Source: JBEEPE01 sp964489645
GTDB taxonomy: Bacteria; Verrucomicrobiota; Verrucomicrobiia; Chthoniobacterales; Chthoniobacteraceae
Reading direction: 5' to 3'
Assembly (NCBI GenBank): GCA_964489645.1
Contig: CAZAZT010000067.1
Location: forward strand, 1 to 20,883
Length of the DNA: 20,883 nt
Translations under genes and position numbers: made by a program
Notes under the pieces: model-generated
Database searches by the model: none
Told to the model about the DNA's origin: nothing
What the model saw: the letters and a program-made list of their open reading frames with translations, nothing else
Part shown: one piece after another, positions 1-8,000 of the stretch
Numbering within the stretch: position 1 is the first letter of the stretch
Layout of the letters: each line of letters opens with the position of its first letter

Positions 1-1033
1 CCCGCTGCACCAAGCCATCCAACGGGTGAATCGCAAGACTCCCCGACCACACCCCATCCAACCATCCCTTCACCCCAGGCAACCCCCACACCAAGATGAA
101 ACCCGTTAGGATGCCCCACGGCATCCAAGCCCGCCATGCCCCGCGGTCCGCCCCCTCCTCACCCGCCCCCTCCTCGCCCTCCGCTGTAACCAACTCCCCA
201 TCCCGCAACACCATCCGCTCTCGCGGTTTCCAGAACCGTAAGAACAGCGTCACCGCCAAGATGGACGTCGCCCCCGCCACCAGATCCACCAACCACGGAC
301 CGTGATAGTTCGACACCAAGAACTGAGGGACCGCAAAACTCACCCCCGCCACCAACGCCACAGGCATCACCCCCCTCGCACGCCGCCACCCACAAAAAGC
401 GACCACAATCCACATCGGCAAAACCATGGAGAAAAAGGGTAACTGCCGCCCCACCATCGCTGACACCTTCAACTCATCCAGCCCCGCCACCTGTTCGAGA
501 GTCGTGATCGGAATGCCCAACGAACCAAACGCAACCGGCGCAGTGTTCGCAATCAACGCCAAACCCGACGCAACCACCGGACGAAACCCCAACTGCATCA
601 AAATCGCACCCGTGATCGCCACCGGAGCACCAAACCCAGCCATCCCCTCCAAAAATGCGCCGAACGAAAACGCCACCAAAACCAACTGCACCCGAGCATC
701 CGGCGCAACACGCGCCAACGAACCCCGCAACGCCTCGAACAGTCCACGCTCCACCGTGAGCTGATACAAGAAGATCACGTTCAAGATGATCCAACCGATC
801 GGAAAAGCGCCGAACAACGCGCCATACACCGCTGCTCCCGCAGCGATCTCAAACGGCATCCGATATCCCGCCACCGCAACAGCCAACGCCGCCCCCAAAC
901 CGACAAACGCCGACGTATGGATCTTCCAACGAAAAACCGTCATCCCCACCAACAACAACACCGCCGGCAACGCCGCCATCAACGTCGATCCCACCATCCC
1001 ACCCAACGGGTCGTAACTCTGCGTCCAAGTCAT
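1..1033 (-). CDS. lldP: L-lactate permease, LctP family (3' part outside window)
   Basis: This is a proton-coupled L-lactate (and glycolate) uptake carrier of the inner membrane, TC family 2.A.14. The frame is open from the ATG at 1031-1033 to the window edge, giving 344 codons of a family usually near 550 residues, so the C-terminal third or more is missing. The N-terminus MTWTQSYDPLGG matches the family start, followed by alternating hydrophobic segments. Family hallmarks are present: FGAFLEGMAGFGAPVAITG, then IANTAPVAFGSLGIPI, then MVGRQLPF. A GGGGG stretch lies a few bases before the start. It follows the serine hydrolase gene by 51 bases on the same strand and may be co-transcribed with it. 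LutABC for lactate oxidation is at the other end of the window, so lactate as substrate fits. The call is secure; the exact substrate range is inferred. Confidence 0.95.
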   Translation of the reverse strand, partial: MTWTQSYDPLGGMVGSTLMAALPAVLLLVGMTVFRWKIHTSAFVGLGAALAVAVAGYRMPFEIAAGAAVYGALFGAFPIGWIILNVIFLYQLTVERGLFEALRGSLARVAPDARVQLVLVAFSFGAFLEGMAGFGAPVAITGAILMQLGFRPVVASGLALIANTAPVAFGSLGIPITTLEQVAGLDELKVSAMVGRQLPFFSMVLPMWIVVAFCGWRRARGVMPVALVAGVSFAVPQFLVSNYHGPWLVDLVAGATSILAVTLFLRFWKPRERMVLRDGELVTAEGEEGAGEEGADRGAWRAWMPWGILTGFILVWGLPGVKGWLDGVWSGSLAIHPLDGLVQR

Positions 1034-1084
1034 TCCAACCCCCGAGCAAATGACACGCCGCGATCAGCCAACCACCGATTCCTC

Positions 1085-2344
1085 TCATTTGACCGGCTTC
1101 GGACGCTCCGCCTCACCCGGAATCCCAACAACCGGAACCTCCCCCCGTCGCACGCCTTCCGTAACCGGCTTCACAGGAGTTCCCTCCGCCGCATACGCCT
1201 TCCACGCCTCATTCTGGAACCGAGGCATGATCTCCTTCCCACCCTCACGCCACGCCGCGTGCTGCCCCAAGAACAACGTGATCAACCCGCGCTCCATATC
1301 GAACGTCGTGTTCGTCAAATAAGCGCCCCCATGCGAAAAGCTCCGCCCATTCGCCCCTATCCCAATCCCATAAGACCGCTTCTGCTCACCCGTCTGATCC
1401 GTGATCAGCTCACGCACCGCCCCCTCCGACAAAACCCGGACCCCGTCCAATACCCCTCCGTTCGCCAACATCCGATAGAAGCGGATCACGTCGGATGCCG
1501 TTGAGAAAAGCCCTCCCCCTGGCATCGGCTCCCTCGACGGATCATCCAAAGGATACCGCAACTGCGAGATCGGACACTCCTCCAACCCGTCGCCCGCCGC
1601 GTTCGGCTTGTACGCCTTCGCCAACCGTCCCAACCGCTCACCCTTCGGAACAAACACCGTGTCCTTCATCCCCAACGGCCTGAAAACACGCTCTTCCAAG
1701 AACACGTCAAATGCCTTCCCACTCACGATTTCAATGATCCGCCCCGCGGTGTTGATCCCCGCATTCGAATAGCGATAACCCTTCCCCGGTTCGAACAACA
1801 ATGCGGACATCGCGTAGCTCTTCACCCGTGCCTCCAACGGGTAAATATCCAACGTCGGCCCCTCCATCACGCTCTTGAACGGCAACCCACTCGTGTGACT
1901 CAACACCTCGCGCACACGGATCGGATGCTCCGGACGCTTCAAGACCGTCCGATCCTTACCCTCCTCCTCAACCACCATCTGCCCACGGAACTCCGGGATG
2001 AACTTCTCCACCGGATCATCCAACTTCACCCGCCCCTCATCCACCAAAACCATCATCGCCACACCCGTCACTGGCTTCGACTGTGACGCAATCCAGAACA
2101 ACGAATCGGTTCGCATCGGCACCTTGCCGGCAACATCCATCCAGCCAACCGCTTCCAACTCGAGAACACGATCCTTGTTGGCCACCGCAACCACCGCTCC
2201 CGCCATCACTCGATCATCCACAAACGGCTGCAAAACCTTCCGAAGAACCTCGCCCGCATCTGCCACCGCACAGACCGCAACCACACATCCCACGAACACA
2301 CCACGAACCATCCGTTGAACTGACACGTCGACGTGAAAAAACAT
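1085..2344 (-). CDS. Secreted serine hydrolase, class C beta-lactamase / esterase family
   Basis: Member of the beta-lactamase class C fold (PF00144), which holds AmpC, D-amino-acid peptidases and EstB-type esterases. With the start chosen here it has 419 residues. The catalytic signature SQSK (Ser87, Lys90) is followed by Tyr192-Ser-Asn194 in the motif RYSN and by His338-Gly-Gly, which replaces the KTG box as is common in the esterase-like members. The frame stays open 44 codons further upstream, but the ATG at 2342-2344 is preceded by GAGG four bases away and opens a good signal peptide that ends ADA|GEV near residue 30. An inner ATG at 2309-2311 also gives a signal peptide but has a weaker ribosome site. 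The product is probably periplasmic or exported. An antibiotic-hydrolysing role is not implied; esterase or peptidase activity is as likely. Confidence 0.88.
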   Translation of the reverse strand: MFFHVDVSVQRMVRGVFVGCVVAVCAVADAGEVLRKVLQPFVDDRVMAGAVVAVANKDRVLELEAVGWMDVAGKVPMRTDSLFWIASQSKPVTGVAMMVLVDEGRVKLDDPVEKFIPEFRGQMVVEEEGKDRTVLKRPEHPIRVREVLSHTSGLPFKSVMEGPTLDIYPLEARVKSYAMSALLFEPGKGYRYSNAGINTAGRIIEIVSGKAFDVFLEERVFRPLGMKDTVFVPKGERLGRLAKAYKPNAAGDGLEECPISQLRYPLDDPSREPMPGGGLFSTASDVIRFYRMLANGGVLDGVRVLSEGAVRELITDQTGEQKRSYGIGIGANGRSFSHGGAYLTNTTFDMERGLITLFLGQHAAWREGGKEIMPRFQNEAWKAYAAEGTPVKPVTEGVRRGEVPVVGIPGEAERPKPVK

Positions 2345-2479
2345 ACCGCCTCGCGACGCGCAAACCGTGCCAACAGGCCATCTCCCTTCTCTCCACTCAC
2401 ACCCCAAACCTCTGCTTCCCAATCTCAAAGCGGAGAGCAAGCGACCGACCACCGCGGGCGGAGTGAACTCCCACACCCT

Positions 2480-3451
2480 TCACGAGGGACACCCGCACAA
2501 CCACACCCCCTCACGTCCGCACCGCGTCACCTCACAGCCGAAAACCTGAAACCCGTTACGCATCAGCGCCGCCTCAAAGGTGCGTTGCGTGAATCGGATG
2601 CTGAAAAAGAGCCGCAACATCTCCGGTAACACCTTTCGCGAAAGATGCTTCGCAGCAACATCCCGAACTGCCTCTGCCACAATCGCGCTGTGCCCCTCCA
2701 CTTCCCCCACGCGAAATGAACAATCCGGATAGGCTCGCTCCAATCCCGCCTCCTCCAAAAAGCGCCGCAACCACACCCGCGTCTCCTCGTTCGCATACTG
2801 CGACAAGATCAGATCAGCCACATCCAGCATCCCCGGCACCGTCTCACCCTCACTCTCCAAAGCCAGATTCGCACTGATAACCAAAACATCCCCAGGACGC
2901 ATGCACGAACGGATAGCCGGCAACATCCTGCTGGGCAGAAGATTGGGCGTGATACCAAACGCGGTGATGACCCGCCCACCATGAGCCCCATCAAAGGACG
3001 TCTCGCCAACGATCCCCTCGAGAAAATCCAGATCACCGACAATCGCAATACACTCCCCATCGGTCACTTCCGTCGCGCGCTCAACGGAACACAAAGCCAA
3101 CTCTGCGCTCGCATCGATTGCCGTGAACCACGCTTGCCTCCGCGCCCCAGCAATCGATTGGAGGATCACCCGCTCCTTCTCCCCACCGCCCGGCCCCAAC
3201 GCCAGAACACCCGAATACGTCCCAACACCCCTCATCCTTTCAGCGATCCGAACAAAAATATCGACGAACTCAGGATCCGCCGCGATCGGAGCATGCACCT
3301 GATGCACCCGCATCCAAAGATCCGCTTGTTGCGCACTCAGATAGTGCAGCGAAGGATGCACGTCACCCGTGCTCAACGCGCGCTCCATCAAAGCCCCGCG
3401 ATGTGAGGCTCTCGCCGTTCCATGGAATAGGACCGAACGCAAACCACTCAT
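2480..3451 (-). CDS. EgtD-like SAM-dependent methyltransferase (Methyltransf_33/DUF2260-like)
   Basis: A 323-residue protein, close to the length of EgtD, the histidine N-alpha-trimethylating enzyme of ergothioneine synthesis. The SAM-binding motif I reads LALGPGGGEKE (83-93) and motif II FTAIDAS (109-115). A post-strand segment PAIRSCMRPGDVLVISANL resembles the EgtD core. The C-terminal block LRLFFSIRFTQ (279-289) aligns by eye with the EgtD block that holds histidine. At the position of the essential glutamate there is Phe282, while Ser284 is kept, so histidine is probably not the substrate. The start is the ATG at 3449-3451, which overlaps the stop of the SDR gene as ATGA; an ATG four codons upstream is less likely. 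No EgtB-type partner is visible. The methyl acceptor is unknown; the neighbours suggest a pterin-like or amino compound. Confidence 0.8.
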   Translation of the reverse strand: MSGLRSVLFHGTARASHRGALMERALSTGDVHPSLHYLSAQQADLWMRVHQVHAPIAADPEFVDIFVRIAERMRGVGTYSGVLALGPGGGEKERVILQSIAGARRQAWFTAIDASAELALCSVERATEVTDGECIAIVGDLDFLEGIVGETSFDGAHGGRVITAFGITPNLLPSRMLPAIRSCMRPGDVLVISANLALESEGETVPGMLDVADLILSQYANEETRVWLRRFLEEAGLERAYPDCSFRVGEVEGHSAIVAEAVRDVAAKHLSRKVLPEMLRLFFSIRFTQRTFEAALMRNGFQVFGCEVTRCGREGVWLCGCPS

Positions 3452-4179
3452 CGAAGATTCCACCCCCCACCCACAACGATGTTCGAACCCGTCACGTATC
3501 CCGAAGCCTCACTCGCCAAAAATTCCACGGCGCCTGTCACATCATCAAACGCTCCCTTGCGCCCTGCCGGAATCGCCTGCTGCCCCGGACTGCCAACGCT
3601 GTTCTCCAAAAATCCCGGGCTCACCATGTTCACCGCAACCCCATGCGATGCCTCCTCCGTCGCCAACGAACGGGTCAAGATCCACACACCCGTCTTCCCG
3701 ATATGATAACTCCACGCCAGATCCCGCGCACCGGGCCGATCCGCTCCCGAGTCCCCGATGTTGATGACGCGCCCGCGGCCCGATCTCCTCAACATCGGTA
3801 ACAAAGCCCGCGTGGTCAGAAATGTCTGCGTGACCGTCGTATCCAACCCTTCTCGCCACTCGCTCTCCGACAACTCCAGTCCGTGTCGCCCAAGATACAC
3901 ACCCGCATTGTTCACCAACACATCAACACTCCCGAACTGCTGCTCCACGGCAGAACGCAACAACTCCACCCCCTCGCCATTCGTCAAATCCCCCTGCACC
4001 ACCACCGCTCGACATCCCCTCTCCCGGATCCGCTCCCCAACATCGTCCGCACCCTCACGACTCCTGTTGCAATGGACCACCACATCAAATCCACGCCCAG
4101 CTAAGGAAACCGCAATCGCCCCCCCAAGGCCGCGCCCTGCACCTGTCACCACCGCAACTCGTCGAACTTCCGCACTCAT
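3448..4179 (-). CDS. SDR oxidoreductase, pteridine reductase (PTR1/FolM)-like
   Basis: A classical short-chain dehydrogenase/reductase of 243 residues. The Rossmann motif TGAGRGLG (12-19), the NNAG motif (90-93) and the catalytic Ser144, Tyr158 and Lys162 (YHIGK) are all present, so the enzyme should be active. The segment after the second strand, VVVHCNRS, and the C-terminal PAGRKGAFDDVTGAVEF block resemble PTR1/FolM pteridine reductases and other NADPH-dependent reductases; Arg39 would favour NADPH. Its ATG shares the ATGA overlap (4176-4179) with the stop of the DHPS-like gene, and its own stop overlaps the methyltransferase start in the same way, which points to translational coupling and a common pathway. 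SDR membership is sure. A pterin substrate is inference from similarity and from the DHPS-like neighbour. Confidence 0.85.
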   Translation of the reverse strand: MSAEVRRVAVVTGAGRGLGGAIAVSLAGRGFDVVVHCNRSREGADDVGERIRERGCRAVVVQGDLTNGEGVELLRSAVEQQFGSVDVLVNNAGVYLGRHGLELSESEWREGLDTTVTQTFLTTRALLPMLRRSGRGRVINIGDSGADRPGARDLAWSYHIGKTGVWILTRSLATEEASHGVAVNMVSPGFLENSVGSPGQQAIPAGRKGAFDDVTGAVEFLASEASGYVTGSNIVVGGGWNLR

Positions 4180-5021
4180 TGCATCACCGCCATCGATCGT
4201 ATCACTCCGCGCAGCTTCGCCACCTCATGCGTCCTCAGCAGATCGGTGTGCGCCAGTAGCGCAGCAAATCCAAAGAACGGTTCCGCAACACGCACTTCCT
4301 CCTCAAAAAACTCGAACGCATGCGGCAACGCCTGACACACCGGCCACCCCAACGAACGCAGCCGGTAGCCATTCAAAAACGTTTCTATCTGATAGCGAAC
4401 TCTTTGTGAACTATCCGAAAGATTCTTGTAGTAGAAACCCAACCCTGGATCCACCCACATCCGCTTCACCCCACACCGCGCTGCCCTCTCGGTCTCCCGT
4501 CCGAAATAGTCGTACAAAACCGCCGTATGATCCCCGCCCAACGTGAAATCGCCCACCGCACGCACATGATCCGCCGATTGGATGTAACAGATAACCACCC
4601 CCGCATCATGCTCGGCCGCTGCATGATAAAACGGTTCCGTGTCGCGAGCCGCCGTCAAATTCACCACCGCTGAGCCCGCCGCCAAACACGCCCTCGTCAC
4701 CTCCACATGATGACTCTCCACAGAAACCAACACCCCCTGCTGACTCAACTCCCTCACAACCGGCGTCAACATCGACGCCTGCACGGACGCCTCAACCGTA
4801 GCAGCATGCAACAGCGTCGACTCCGCACCGACATCAATCAAGGCAGCCCCTTCCGCCGTCAACCGCACCCCGCGCCGCACCGCTGCCTCAACGTTCAACA
4901 CCACACTCTCCCGGTACCACGAGTCAGCCGAAAGATTCACCACACCCATCAACTCCGCCCTCGGCCAAGGCGCAAAACTCCTTCCGCGCAACTCAAACGC
5001 ATGCACCACCTCGTCGTGAAG
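4176..5021 (-). CDS. Divergent dihydropteroate synthase-like (pterin-binding) protein, 5' end in gap
   Basis: The 281 residues after the assembly gap have the layout of a DHPS TIM barrel (PF00809). LMGVVNLSADS corresponds to the first DHPS box, DVGAEST to the second, VVNLTA to the Asn strand, DPGLGF to the pterin-binding Asp strand and RTHEV to the closing R-x-H box. Several canonical residues differ: the Arg after EST is Leu, the SVDT box reads SVES, and the SRK loop before the last strands is replaced by ALPHAFE (231-237 of the fragment). DHPS normally condenses p-aminobenzoate with a dihydropterin pyrophosphate; these changes suggest another reaction. The fragment begins about 24 residues before the first box, so only a few N-terminal codons are likely lost in the gap. 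It is coupled to the SDR gene by ATGA. It is probably a paralog rather than the housekeeping folP. Confidence 0.82.
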   Translation of the reverse strand, partial: LHDEVVHAFELRGRSFAPWPRAELMGVVNLSADSWYRESVVLNVEAAVRRGVRLTAEGAALIDVGAESTLLHAATVEASVQASMLTPVVRELSQQGVLVSVESHHVEVTRACLAAGSAVVNLTAARDTEPFYHAAAEHDAGVVICYIQSADHVRAVGDFTLGGDHTAVLYDYFGRETERAARCGVKRMWVDPGLGFYYKNLSDSSQRVRYQIETFLNGYRLRSLGWPVCQALPHAFEFFEEEVRVAEPFFGFAALLAHTDLLRTHEVAKLRGVIRSMAVMQ

Positions 5022-5121
5022 NNNNNNNNNNNNNNNNNNNNNNNNNNNNNNNNNNNNNNNNNNNNNNNNNNNNNNNNNNNNNNNNNNNNNNNNNNNNNNN
5101 NNNNNNNNNNNNNNNNNNNNN
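5022..5121. other. Assembly gap (100 N)
   Basis: Exactly 100 undetermined bases, the conventional filler for a scaffold join of unknown length. The gap hides the C-terminus of the cytochrome gene on its right and the N-terminus of the DHPS-like gene on its left, and could hide whole genes. The frame happens to stay open across it, producing a false single protein of 1271 residues. Confidence 0.99.
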
Positions 5122-7991
5122 GCCTTGCTCCGATCCACCCGCTCGCCCGCATTCTGGATCGTGAACCCCGCCTTCTTTCCCCCTCCATTCGCCATCGCCT
5201 TGCCCGACCCGCCCGTCGACCCCACCACTGGTCCATCGGACCCATCACTCACCCCGCCCCGCACTGACTCGATATACCGCTTGCCCAACGCGATCTCCTC
5301 GGACTTCGGAGGCCGCTGGAAAATCATCCAGTAAAGCGCATGGATCCTCTTCTCGTCCGTATCCGCAGGCTTCATCTCCTCTCGCACCATCAACCTCCGA
5401 GACACCTCCACCAACAAGGGATTGTTCATCATGAAAAGCGCCTGCTGCGGAACCACCGTTTCATGCCGGTTGCCGATCGGTTGCGATGGCGACGCAAAAT
5501 CAAAGTGTGCAAGCGTTTCCGGAAGATTCGATCGATCGATGTATCCATAAACACTCCGCCGATTCGAGAACGGCTCCTCCACGATGTTCACCGGATGCCC
5601 TCCCACCTCGGACATGTCCAGCTTGCCGCTGATGTAGAGCAACGAATCCCGAAGCGCTTCAAAATCAAGCCGCCTCACGTTGTACCTCCACAATGCCCGA
5701 TTCGCAGGATCCTTCTCCGCATTCGCAAGATTCGTCTCGCTGCTCTGCATGTACACCGACGACATCATGATCGCCTTGTGGACCGGCTTCAGGCGCCAAC
5801 CGCCGCGCACGAACTCGTAGGCAAGATAATCCAGTAACGGCTGATTCACCGCCTTACCCGCCTGCGTACCAAGATCATCCGGCGTCGCCACAAAGCCCTG
5901 CCCGAAATGGTGCAACCAAACCCTGTTCATCATCACTCTCGGAGTCAATGGGTTGCTCGGACTTGCAATCGCCTCTGCCAACTCCTTCCGCCCACTCCCG
6001 TCCTTGAATGCCGTGCGATTCGATCCACCCAAGATCTCCAGGAACCGGCGAGGCACAATGTCCCCCTTCTGGTTCGCCTCACCACGGATGAACAAAGGCG
6101 AATCCTTCGGCTTCGACGAATCCTCCATGACCATCGCCCGACGCGGCGCCCCTGGATGCGTGAAATCGATCCGGTCCTCCTCAGCCAAAAAGCCGCGGAT
6201 TTTTCCCTGCACTTTCCGGGGCAGAGCCTCTGCAATCGCATCAATCGACCCGCCATGGCTCAATCTCCCACCAGGAAGATCCATCAACTCACGCACCGCA
6301 CTGCTCCCATTCTGGCGCGCAACCGCATGCCAATCCTTCCCCGACGACTTGCGTAGCTTCCCGATCTCGTCAGCCACCTGATGGAATAATCCCGTGTAAA
6401 TCTTCGCCACCTCGTCCAATGAACCCGGCTTCAAACCGCGAAACCGTTCGCGAACCGAAGAGGGCACATCGTTGAACATCCCATCCCCTGTAGCCACACG
6501 CCTCGCTACATCAGGCGACCTCGCAGCGAAGTCCTTCTTCGGAATCTTCGCCATCGCAAAGAACGGCTCAAACGCCCCCTCAGCTCGGATCCCTCTGAAC
6601 ATCTCCCTCATCTCCTGCTGCTCATCTTTCGATAACTTCTGCGCGCCACCCAACGAGACAGGACCCTTCTTCCCATTCCCTCGCTCCATCCCCAGCAAGA
6701 CCGCTCCCGCATCCTTCCTGAACAACGCGCGCACCGTCTCCAACTCACTCGCAATCGCATCTTGCGCGCGGGTCAAAAGCGCCGCTTTCTTGGCCTCATA
6801 ATCCTTCTGCTCCTCCGGAGTTCCACGGGCTTGGATGACCGGACTGTTTTTCGGCTCCACCGACGATGCGAAAATCCCGTGCATCGCATAGTAATCCTTC
6901 TGCGGGATCGGATCGAACATGTGGTCGTGACACCGCGCGCAACTCACCGTCAAACCCAAGAACCCCTTCGTCACCACATCAATCCGATCGTTGATGATGT
7001 CGTTCTCATTCCCCTTGTACCTCTCGCCCACCGTCAGAAAACCAAGCGCCGCAAGAGGCCTCGGATCGGACTTCGAAACGAACTTGTCCGCCGCGATCTG
7101 TTCCTTGATGAACACATCATACGGGCGGTCCAAGTTGAAGGCAGAGATCACGTAATCGCGATAGTTCCAAGCATCCACACTTCGAGGATCTCCCTTGCGG
7201 CCCACATCCCCTTTGGTGTCGGAATATCGAGCCACATCCAGCCAATACCGCCCCCAACGCTCACCGTATTGCGGCATCGCTAACAATCGATCGATCACCT
7301 TCTCCCAAGCATTTGGAGATTCGTCATCCATGAACGCCTTCACCTCCCATGGCATCGGAGGGATCCCCAAAAGGTCGAAATACGCTCTCCGGATCAGTGT
7401 CGGCTTATCCGCCATTCCGTTCGGCTTCATCCCGTTCCGCTCCAGCAAAGCCAACACGTACGAATCAACCTGCGTGCGAACCCATCCCTTGTTCGCCACC
7501 ACCGGCACAACCGGCTTCGCCAAAGGCTGAAAGGCCCAATGCGCTTTCGACTTCGAAGCGGTCTCCGATAACGACGGCGCCTTCGTCGGAGCCGTTCTCG
7601 GGTCCACTGCCCCCGAACGGATCCACGCCGTCAAATCCTGCACCTGCTGAGCCGTCAAGTGCTCGTCCTTCGGCGGCATCTTCTCGTCCGGATCTTTCGA
7701 CAGGATCCGCTGCAGGAACACACTCTTCGCTGGATCGCCCGGCACAATCACTGGCCCATTGTCCCCTCCCTTCCGCAAACCCTCCTTCGTCTCCAACGCG
7801 AGCCCCCCCTTCACCTTCCCGTCCGCCGCGCTATGACACTTGATGCACTTCTGCGCAAGCACCGGCGCAATCCGCTCCTCAAAGAACTTCGCAGAACCAA
7901 CCGCAGCGCCCGTCGGCGCAGCAGCCCCTCCAACCAGACCCGTCACCCAGACACCCCATCCCAATATCAATCGGCTCAATCGATGGTCCAT
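5122..7991 (-). CDS. PSCyt1-DUF1549-DUF1553 planctomycete-type cytochrome c protein (3' end in gap)
   Basis: About 956 residues are visible. An N-terminal hydrophobic segment (residues 8-30) acts as export signal. It is followed by a planctomycete cytochrome c domain (PSCyt1) with heme motif CIKCH (49-53) and a KMPP segment (104-107) that may give the axial Met. DUF1549 (about 170-390) contains the family motif CARCHDHMFDPI, itself a CxxCH sequence (351-355). DUF1553 follows, with PNRTAF-like and MMNRVW-type blocks (here NPLTPRVMMNRVWLHHFGQG). The end before the gap is Gly/Ser/Lys-rich and lacks the usual last 30-40 residues. A GAGGTG ribosome site lies five bases before the ATG. It follows the DUF1501 gene by 9 bases, the usual arrangement. 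Family members are exported and are often linked to polysaccharide use in Planctomycetota and Verrucomicrobiota; the biochemical role is not settled. Confidence 0.93.
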
Positions 7992-8000
7992 TTGGTCACC

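Noticed and set aside
1085..2344. Antibiotic-resistance beta-lactamase
   Set aside because: The YSN and HGG boxes and the varied functions of this fold do not support a resistance call; it is kept as a general serine hydrolase.
2410..2435. Stem CTCTGCTT / AAGCGGAG in the space after the methyltransferase gene
   Set aside because: On the transcribed strand it has a C-A mismatch and no T-run; too weak to call a terminator.
2480..3451. Ergothioneine biosynthesis gene egtD
   Set aside because: The histidine-binding acidic residue is replaced and no EgtB is present, so the symbol was not given.
4176..7991. A single 1271-residue protein joining cytochrome and DHPS domains
   Set aside because: The join runs through 100 N. 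The two sides are separate families with truncated ends, so they are listed as two partial genes.
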